Shown here: positions 57,821-64,000 of the stretch, one piece after another
Layout of the letters: the number at the start of each line of letters is the position of its first letter
Numbering within the stretch: position 1 is the first letter of the stretch
From: Mya arenaria
Lineage: Eukaryota; Mollusca; Bivalvia; Myida; Myidae
Direction: 5' to 3'
DNA length: 64,000 nucleotides
Assembly: GCF_026914265.1 (NCBI RefSeq)
Contig: NC_069124.1
Span: 72,402,402-72,466,401, forward strand
Made by a program: the position numbers and the translations under genes
Notes under the pieces: generated by a model
What the model saw: only the letters and a program-made list of their open reading frames with translations
What the model was told of the DNA's origin: nothing
The model's database searches: none

Positions 57821-58800
57821 ATGGCTAGAGTGACTATTGAAGAGCGTGCAAGGGCCGTCGGCATGATTGATGCAGGTACCCCGATTCGGCAGGTATAACC
57901 AATTTTGTAAAATAATAAATAAAATCCGATATAATGTGCAAACTAATATCAAAAATGTTCTTTTTAAACCAATGACGCTTGATAATCAATTAATTTTAGG
58001 TTGCGCGGCTGTTTAATAGGCGACACTCGAGTATCCGTCAGCTGTTGGAGAAATTTAGAAGAACCGGAAGTGTTGCTGACATACACCGGAGGCCTAAACG
58101 TAGAGTTACAACTCGACACCAAGATAGATATATGGTTCTTTCTCACCTACGCAACCGTTTCACTCCGGCTACGTCAACGGCACGGCGGACCGCTGGCACG
58201 CACAACCGGGCAATTTGCCTACAGACCGTCCGCAACCGGCTCCGGGCAGTCGGTATTCGCGCCCGTTGACCACGGAAGGTTCCTGTCATTACTGCGAGAC
58301 ACAGAGCAGCACGGCAAGCATGGACAAGGCGGAATCTACGGTTGACTAGAGCTGACTGGGCTAATGTCATTTTTGTGGATGAAACCAGACTGAAGCTCCG
58401 TGGGTCAGACGGGGGCGTCCGCATTTACCGACGGAGGGTAGAGCGAACAGGGAATGTTGTTCGGTGATGGTCCGGGCAGGAATTTCCATGCACACAAAGA
58501 CTCCAATTGTCCCTATCCTTGGTAATTCAAATGCACTGAGGTATCAGAACGACATTATTCAACCTGTATTGATACCGCACATTCAAGCTAATCGAGGCAT
58601 GATGTTGTTGCAAGACAATGCGCCTTGTCATGTTGCACGGGGAACTCAGAATATGCTGGCAACAAACAACATTCGTGTTATAGATTTTCCACCAAAAAGC
58701 CCAGATCTGAATCACATAGAAAATGTGTGGGACTTGTTAAAGAGAAAAGTTAGGGCTTTGCCCCAACAACACAATGCCGACGAACTCAATAAAAGTAAGT
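57821..58800 (+). pseudogene. Tc1-type (DD34E) transposase, broken, with intron
   Basis: Exon 1 (57821-57892, 24 codons, MARVTIEERARAVGMIDAG..) joins across a 107-bp GT-AG intron (57893-57999) to VARLFNRRHSSIRQLLEKF, a helix-turn-helix. Then come a degraded basic motif (RRPKRR), a second DNA-binding part, and the catalytic region. First Asp in VIFVDETR (about 58370), second in LLQDNAPCH, and Glu in SPDLNHIENVW, 34 residues after the second Asp: the Tc1 signature. It is dead: a TGA interrupts at 58267-58269 (CGA to TGA, CpG decay, would explain it). Bases are lost near 58455-58465, shifting the frame where the usual glycine-rich stretch before MVWAGI should be. The final 40 or so residues are not visible after the possible GTAAGT donor near 58796. 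Terminal inverted repeats were not found. Confidence 0.9.
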
Positions 58801-59349
58801 TTTCAATAAATGCGTAAAACTGGTGTATTAAACAAGTTTTGTGATTTTGTTATTTTCTTCACATATTTTAATTGAAAATTGAGTGGACGTTTAGAAATTT
58901 TGTTTAGTGTATATACTAACTTGTGTTCGCTAGAGATATTACTTAATACAGCTGCAGCAGGGTCTGTGGCTCCGACTCGGGCCCTGGCTGGGTACTAAAT
59001 ATATTAAGTTATTACAAGATGGTCTGTGCTTATCATATGTACAACACTGCATATTGGGCACGCTTATATCCTGCTTGATATCTTAAAACCATATGCATTT
59101 CAGTTTTTTCTTATATTTGACAAATTGAATTAAATACGTACTAAAACAAGAAAATGAAGTTGTTACTGATATTTACTTTGAAATAAAAGTAATTTAGCTT
59201 TTATATCAAATTTTATTCTTATTGTTTCGTGTCGAACGATTAAGCGGGTATATCAGAAAAGTTACCCCATGAATAAACAACTCTTTGTTTCCATGGATGA
59301 CAGTGATATACAATAAGTATACCGCTGTTTATAACGTTATTATACAAAA
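58801..59349. other. Gene-free stretch after the transposase
   Basis: A GC-richer patch, 'cagctgcagcagggtctgtg' at about 58951, follows an acceptor-like 'acttaatacag' and might be a final transposase exon. It does not resemble the usual Tc1 C-terminus. Otherwise nothing was recognised. Confidence 0.35.
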
Positions 59350-59580
59350 ATAAACGCTACAGGAACAATTCCAATAGTCAAATATTCAACTGTGAGGCAA
59401 TATGTTAAGGTCAAAATACATTGAACGAGAGACACAAACACCACAAGCAGGCCGAACATGCATCTAAGTTGCTTAAAATGATAAGTGATGGGATCACCTC
59501 CTAATAGCGGTCAGTTAACTAGGAACTGAAACTTGTTTAAATGACCCCATCCACTTATTCCAACAATAATCAACAGTGAC
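59350..59580 (+). repeat. Dispersed repeat family R1, copy
   Basis: 'ctacaggaacaattccaata' and 'gtcaaatattcaa' match the R1 head at 19950-19985. The tail ('gatgggatcacctcctaata', 'taaatgaccccatccactta') may be another part of the same family that is missing in the other copies here. Confidence 0.55.
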
Positions 59581-61375
59581 AAAATTAAAAAAAAAACATA
59601 TGCCTCATGTAATAGTTGGCACCCAACAACAGTTGGACCTATCGACATGGACCTTTTTAGGTATTGGAATTAGTAGTACTCGCGTATGTTATCGTTATAA
59701 TGAAGATCAACAGTTTTGAAATATGTAATGAAATTACACATATTGTGGAGAACGGAACGTTACATAACGTATCCCCTTTTGGCAGGCGATTTAACAGATG
59801 CATGCTGCAGTATTGTGTGACTGATCAAATGGAACCCGATTTGTATTAACTCTTCTTTACTGTGTTTGTTAACTGTTAAATGTCCGTACTAGGGACAACT
59901 CCATGTGCAGTGAAGAAAACAGATCACAAAGCGCAAAGTGCAAGAACTAAACAGTAATGCATGGTACAATTATATGCATGATACAAAAAGGTAATGCGCA
60001 TATAAAATTGTAAACGTGTCTAACACACCACCCTATTACAAAACTCGGAAAATGTTAACAATACCCAGTTATATGATTTATGTTGTCTAGAATAAGATAA
60101 GTTAAAGGGCGTTGTCGACTCATATTGGCTTAAAGGCAAAGTGTGTGAGTGACCCAAACTAGTTTTCCCTCTACATATTTTATATTGCGTTATTTTTTCA
60201 TTGTATTTCATCATGTCTTCCTTATTAAATATTTACTGTACTATCTCAGCTGTGTATGTCATTACTAAATGAAACGTTGTATTGAAATTATTTCAGTTGA
60301 AAGCGAGACCTCTTGAAATGACGCAATATAGAATAATCGGAACAAAAAACTTATATTCATAAAAACTTTTTATCAGAAAGAATTCGTATTTTATATATAT
60401 TCAATTTGGCATGAAATAGCTCTTCGAGATAAGTGGAGACAAATTATGCTTGGTGTTTTTTTTTTTAATTTCGCCGGAAAAGAATCAATATCTACACGTT
60501 ATAAACTTACAAAAGCTTTGTCTAGTCAAAGTACGACTTATATCAAAATATATCAATTTATCATCTGACCCAAATATGATCGAAACTTTAATTTTAATGT
60601 GTTGGTGCAAATGCTAAGAATATGAGAATATAAATACATATACAAAGTATGAAGGATCTTGTTTACATATATGTTCCGTAGTCTCAGTATAGTAAACGGA
60701 AATAAAAGATATTCGGCAAGATTGTTGATTATATAAAATGTGTGGGGGATTCGATCGGAAAACCCTATTCGTCTGTGGACGACAAACATAGACACTATTA
60801 GGTTTTGCCACCGTCAAAATATTGTGTTTTAAATATAATTGTAACTTATACCGTGTAGTTTTTCTATTCTAAAATAGAACTGGGCATTCCGTACGGAGTT
60901 AAACTTTTCGAAATGTCATTGATTTTTTTGTCGCTTTATTTTGCAATTTCTTAGAGAACAAACAGTGTATCACAAATCGTGTGTTATTTCAGGTTTATTT
61001 GCGCTTGGGAGTCTTTAAATACGCACCCATTATCACCAATAGTTCTTGATTGTGACTTAGCTCATATTTTCTTATTGGATTTCACCATTTAAATTACCTA
61101 TGTTTTGCATGTGTGTACTTTTAAATGATTATTATATATTATTTATTGCCATTCGCACATTCAATTGACCATTTCAATTTGCCAATGAAGGGATTATATT
61201 TCGTCACATATATGTAAACCTCATTGACCTCTGACTATGTTGGGCCAAGTTCCCATGCGCGGCATGTTGATTGTTACCACAGTTATGTCAATACATTTTG
61301 GTCGGCGAAACGGGAGTTCATTGTTTTGGAAAGAAGAGGGGAGGGGCTGACATCAAATTCTAAATCATTTATTGA
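59581..61375. other. Gene-free stretch, nothing recognised
   Basis: AT-rich with short opposing ORFs. No TIRs, tandem arrays or conserved blocks shared with the rest of the window. Confidence 0.4.
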
Positions 61376-61379
61376 CAAG

Positions 61380-61470
61380 TTCTAGAACTATAATTTCTTA
61401 ACCTTGATTAAGATACAAATTTTGAAACATTCTAGAACCAGACACTGATCATCCTTCCCCTGTTCTAGAA
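61380..61470. promoter_or_regulatory. Cluster of three TTCTAGAA motifs
   Basis: TTCTAGAA occurs at 61380-61387, 61430-61437 and 61463-61470. Each has the TTCnnGAA form bound by heat-shock factor. The third sits in the loop of a hairpin whose 8-bp arms are TCCCCTGT (61456-61463) and ACAGGGGA (61473-61480). The cluster lies about 450 bases past the stop codon of the minus-strand gene, so it could also serve an unseen gene. Regulatory function is an inference. Confidence 0.35.
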
Positions 61471-61873
61471 ATACAGGGGACGGTTTTAATGTTAATCGAG
61501 GTTGTTTTATTTCGGTTCAACACCGCATCTGTTGAGGATTCCATCTAAATACAAGGGATAAAAAATGAAAAAGTTGTAAAAAGATTTCCCGTGCAACTTT
61601 GACTTCAAACCAGTTTTATATAAAATGATAATTATAATACCATTCTTAATTTAATGTCTGAACAAACACACACAACAACTGAATTAAGAAATGTAATCGT
61701 TGAAAACATAATTTCTTGGTCCTAGTGGTCCTCGCACTGCAAGAACCACCTGCGTAGTGCTGCGTAAGGTCATAGTTTTTGTCATACAGTCATATAATCG
61801 AATGCGTTAGCAGTAGGCTTACATTTACGCAGTTTTATAAGAACCTCTTTACAAAAATGCCTCCACTGAATAT

Positions 61874-61879
61874 TTTAAT
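61874..61879 (-). terminator. Candidate poly(A) signal ATTAAA
   Basis: ATTAAA on the minus strand begins 26 bases after the stop codon at 61905-61907. A canonical AATAAA (complement of 61506-61511) lies about 400 bases further on. Either could end the transcript. Confidence 0.35.
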
Positions 61880-61904
61880 CTCATTTCTGGATTTTTTCAG
61901 GCGG

Positions 61905-62846
61905 TCATGTTGCTTCAGAGTCATAAACAGGAAATCGCGTGATCCCGGACTCGACCGACATGTTATCACTTGCATCATCCAGAGTTTGGTTACGATGTTC
62001 TGACCCTTCTTCCTCGGTATCGGAACTGTAGGCACTGTCGGTTAGGCCGTCAGTTTCCGCCTTGGGAATCCACAGAAATTGGTTATGTTGAACTCGCGGC
62101 CCATGATTATTATCACCAGGCTGAGATATTTTATTATTATATGTATTAAGTTTGGCTGATTTATTCTTAATATTCAATTGTCCATTCGCTTGTGTGAGAC
62201 ATGTATCAGGTTTGGTTGAAACTGTATTCAGACGTTCAAGTTCGGTTGATACATTATGTCCAATATCGCCATATTCAGACGTATTGTCTTTTCGAATTGC
62301 AGAATTCTGTGTGCTTGGTCCTTGGCTGTCGGTCTGACCAATTCTGGAGGACAGCATAGTTGGTGTTTCGCGGACTTCCTGCACGGGGGACGGCACAATC
62401 ACCTGGGAGAAACCTTTGAGGCTGCGGATCTCCGAATGGCGATGGGCGCGCTGTAGGTCCGAGGGCAAGCTGCATATAGTGGAACGGGACGAAAGACTTC
62501 CAAATACAGTAACAGCCTTTAGGGCATCATCTTTGCGGCTAGAATTGCGTGTTTGAAGTTCGCGGAACAACCCATTTGTTCTAGAGATCGATATTTCCTT
62601 CATCTTAGCTGTGTACGCCACCATAGATTTTTCTAAAACCTTTCTTTGATGATCTAAGTCACCAATACTTTTTCTATGAAAAGTGTCAATCAAACGTTTG
62701 CTGGTACGAAGTTCATTCTCTGTCTTACGGTAGTTGGCTTTTGTCTCCGTGTTCACTTCCGCCGGCTGGTGGGTCCGGTCGGATTTCGCCGTCGGGTAAC
62801 TCGTGTGTTTCGTTAAACTTCGTCGACGTGGTATAACTTGTCGCAT
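61905..62846 (-). CDS. Uncharacterised 313-residue protein, probable host gene
   Basis: The longest non-repetitive ORF in the window. I take the ATG at 62846-62844 (MRQVIPRRRSLTKHTSY..) as the start. A splice acceptor (tattttcag, AG at 62864-62863) lies 16 bases before it, and the in-frame codons further upstream (to 62924) would then be intron. The protein has a basic N-terminus, then a charged helical stretch (about residues 33-100, e.g. RKTENELRTSKRLIDTF and LDHQRKVLEKSMVAYTAKMK). A Ser/Thr/Asn-rich disordered part follows. The tail is acidic (DSAYSSDTEEEGSEH, about 270-284) and ends in SVESGITRFPVYDSEAT. No membrane segment, signal peptide or catalytic motif was seen. Possibly a coiled-coil, phosphorylation-prone adaptor or cytoskeletal protein. 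I do not recognise it and give no function. Confidence 0.75.
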   Translation of the reverse strand: MRQVIPRRRSLTKHTSYPTAKSDRTHQPAEVNTETKANYRKTENELRTSKRLIDTFHRKSIGDLDHQRKVLEKSMVAYTAKMKEISISRTNGLFRELQTRNSSRKDDALKAVTVFGSLSSRSTICSLPSDLQRAHRHSEIRSLKGFSQVIVPSPVQEVRETPTMLSSRIGQTDSQGPSTQNSAIRKDNTSEYGDIGHNVSTELERLNTVSTKPDTCLTQANGQLNIKNKSAKLNTYNNKISQPGDNNHGPRVQHNQFLWIPKAETDGLTDSAYSSDTEEEGSEHRNQTLDDASDNMSVESGITRFPVYDSEAT

Positions 62847-62862
62847 CTTGATAACTTGTTTT

Positions 62863-62975
62863 CTGAAAATAAAGTATATAATAAAATCATCAATATCATA
62901 ATAATGATCTTTTAACTTGTACACATATTTTATTTGATAATCATTAAACGAACAAAATACTTATACTTGCCATAC
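62863..62975 (-). other. Probable 5' intron of the host gene
   Basis: On the minus strand a donor GTATGG (first base 62975), or alternatively GTATAAGT about 10 bases further in, leads to a polypyrimidine tract and TATTTTCAG. This would give an intron of about 113 bp separating a non-coding first exon (about 63015-62976) from the coding exon. Confidence 0.5.
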
Positions 62976-63050
62976 CAATAATTCGTAGGTTAGTCTAGGC
63001 TCGATATCTGCTACTGAATGTGGACCAACGGGCGTCTTGGCTTATATACC
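62976..63050 (-). promoter_or_regulatory. TATA promoter and initiator of the host gene
   Basis: On the minus strand GGGGTATATAAG places TATATAA at 63048-63042. An initiator-like TTCAGT has its A at 63015, 33 bases after the first T of TATATAA, which is the normal TATA-to-start distance. A start there yields a first exon of about 40 bases that ends at the GTATGG donor. The coherence of TATA, initiator, donor, acceptor and ATG is the main reason to believe the gene. Confidence 0.6.
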
Positions 63051-63334
63051 CCTTGTGAACTGACGTAAATGTCAATGGTATTAAAATGTTTGTTAGTTCA
63101 TGATTTGTTTTGTCACGGGTTGTTTAAATGTTACTCCATTCTTCTATTGTCTTTGACATTGAAACGGAACGTGTCAAAACATTGTAATACTTAAGTGGTC
63201 ATTCAAAAGTAAGGTTATGTGCTTTTAATTATAACTTTCGAGCCAGATTGAAGACAAAAGTTCCCCATAAGATTTAAACACAGTTGCTGGACAAACCATT
63301 GCACCTATTTGTCTGAATTGCAACGTACCTTCAA

Positions 63335-63475
63335 ACTGCTGCTGCTGCTTCTGCTGCTGCTGCTGCTGCCGCTGCTACTGCTGCTGCTGCTGATGATGAT
63401 GCTGTCGCCGCTGCTACTGATGCTGCTGCCGCCGCCGCTGCTGATGCTGGCCCTGCCGCTCCTGCTGCTGCTGGA
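63335..63475 (+). repeat. (CTG)n imperfect trinucleotide repeat
   Basis: About 45 triplets, mostly CTG, with CCG, CTA, ATG and TTC variants. It lies 290 bases upstream of the TATA box of the minus-strand gene. Read on that gene's strand it is CAG-rich but contains TAG triplets in the glutamine frame, so it is not a poly-Gln exon. The plus-strand poly-Leu ORF is an artefact. Confidence 0.93.
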
Positions 63476-63664
63476 AGTGATGATAAAAAATGATTGATTG
63501 TTTAAATAGTTGAGTGACTGATATGATTAATTGGCTGATCAATTCTTTGAAATATATTTCTATAATTATCAATTAATGTAGCTATTAAAATAGTGTATTA
63601 TATGTCGGGATCTCTAATCATGGGAGTACTAGGTGCTTACATATAAGTCGGTTATTATTTGTTT

Positions 63665-63832
63665 GATTTTAAACCTTGCACAGGTCAATGCATCCTTTGA
63701 TAAGATTTACCATTTACGTTTTTATACCTTATTCGGGATTGTCGGGATAAGAGTGCGGTTGTGCAGACAAACTGGATTAAAGTAAATTTACATTTTACTG
63801 ACCGTTCCAAGGCGGTACCTAACAATTCCACG
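63665..63832 (+). repeat. Dispersed repeat family R2, partial copy
   Basis: Near-identical over its core to 23900-24042 ('ctttgataagattt', 'gggattgtcgggataagagt', 'gtaaatttacattttactg', 'accgttccaaggcggtacct', 'aacaat'). The right part of the family is missing. Confidence 0.75.
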
Positions 63833-63845
63833 GCCTCTAAACGCC

Positions 63846-63906
63846 AGCTCCACCACTTTACGGTGGTGCAAAGAAAAAGAGCTGTCGACACTTCCGTGGT
63901 GGAGCT
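63846..63906. other. 11-bp inverted repeat
   Basis: AGCTCCACCAC at 63846-63856 is exactly complementary to GTGGTGGAGCT at 63896-63906, with 39 bases between. A smaller CACCAC/GTGGTG hairpin lies within the left side. It may be the tip of a small element adjoining R2. Confidence 0.6.
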
Positions 63907-64000
63907 GTGCCTTATGTTTACATGAACAAACGAACAGCACCTAGCCATTTGTTTTCGAAATAGTTTTCAGTAAGGTTAAGGTAGTTCGCGTAGAGTTTTG

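Noticed and set aside
58951-59000. A last exon of the Tc1 transposase
   Set aside because: There is an acceptor-like site, but the translated residues do not resemble the usual Tc1 C-terminus.
1-64000. LTR elements, retroviral or Polinton genes, CRISPR arrays, rRNA
   Set aside because: No reverse transcriptase, integrase, capsid or polymerase B motif, no long direct terminal repeats and no regularly spaced short repeats were seen on either strand.

Overview
The window reads as non-coding, AT-rich animal nuclear DNA, most likely from a bivalve or related mollusc. This rests on intron-bearing genes, eukaryotic tRNA-Cys(GCA) genes with internal A and B boxes, a tRNA-headed SINE, a Tc1 transposase with an intron, many miniature inverted-repeat elements, and no operon-like gene packing. 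The taxon is an inference from the style of the repeats. It was not tested by search.

Layout. About two thirds of the window is old, diverged segmental duplication. Copy A (about 1560-17150), copy B (about 24395-39370), copy C (about 39930-51390) and partial copy D (about 52880-56950) share the same blocks in the same order, with a further short copy at 21420-21640. By eye the flanks are very roughly three quarters identical and full of indels. A tRNA-Cys cluster sits in the middle of A, B and C. B and C each keep two intact genes, and all four intact genes are identical in sequence. A keeps only wrecks. The copies carry private insertions that can be dated against each other: a SINE at 27847-28260, an exon-bearing foldback element at 30982-31933, a 1.2-kb foldback at 46303-47500, and MITEs at 41800-42148, 44919-45389 and 47789-48219. 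Copy C also carries an inversion of about 1.4 kb that takes in one tRNA gene. Its edge falls where copy B holds a 1.9-kb, 21-bp minisatellite.

Between and after the copies lie two dispersed repeat families (called R1 and R2 here), microsatellites, a perfect 40-bp palindrome, a decayed Tc1 transposase (57821-58800), and one convincing host gene at the right end. That gene, on the minus strand at 61905-63015, has a TATA box, an initiator-like motif, a probable non-coding first exon and a 313-residue unidentified protein. No rRNA, CRISPR, LTR, retroviral or Polinton-like element was recognised. The interest of the window lies mainly in how a tRNA locus has been duplicated, homogenised, inverted and colonised by repeats.
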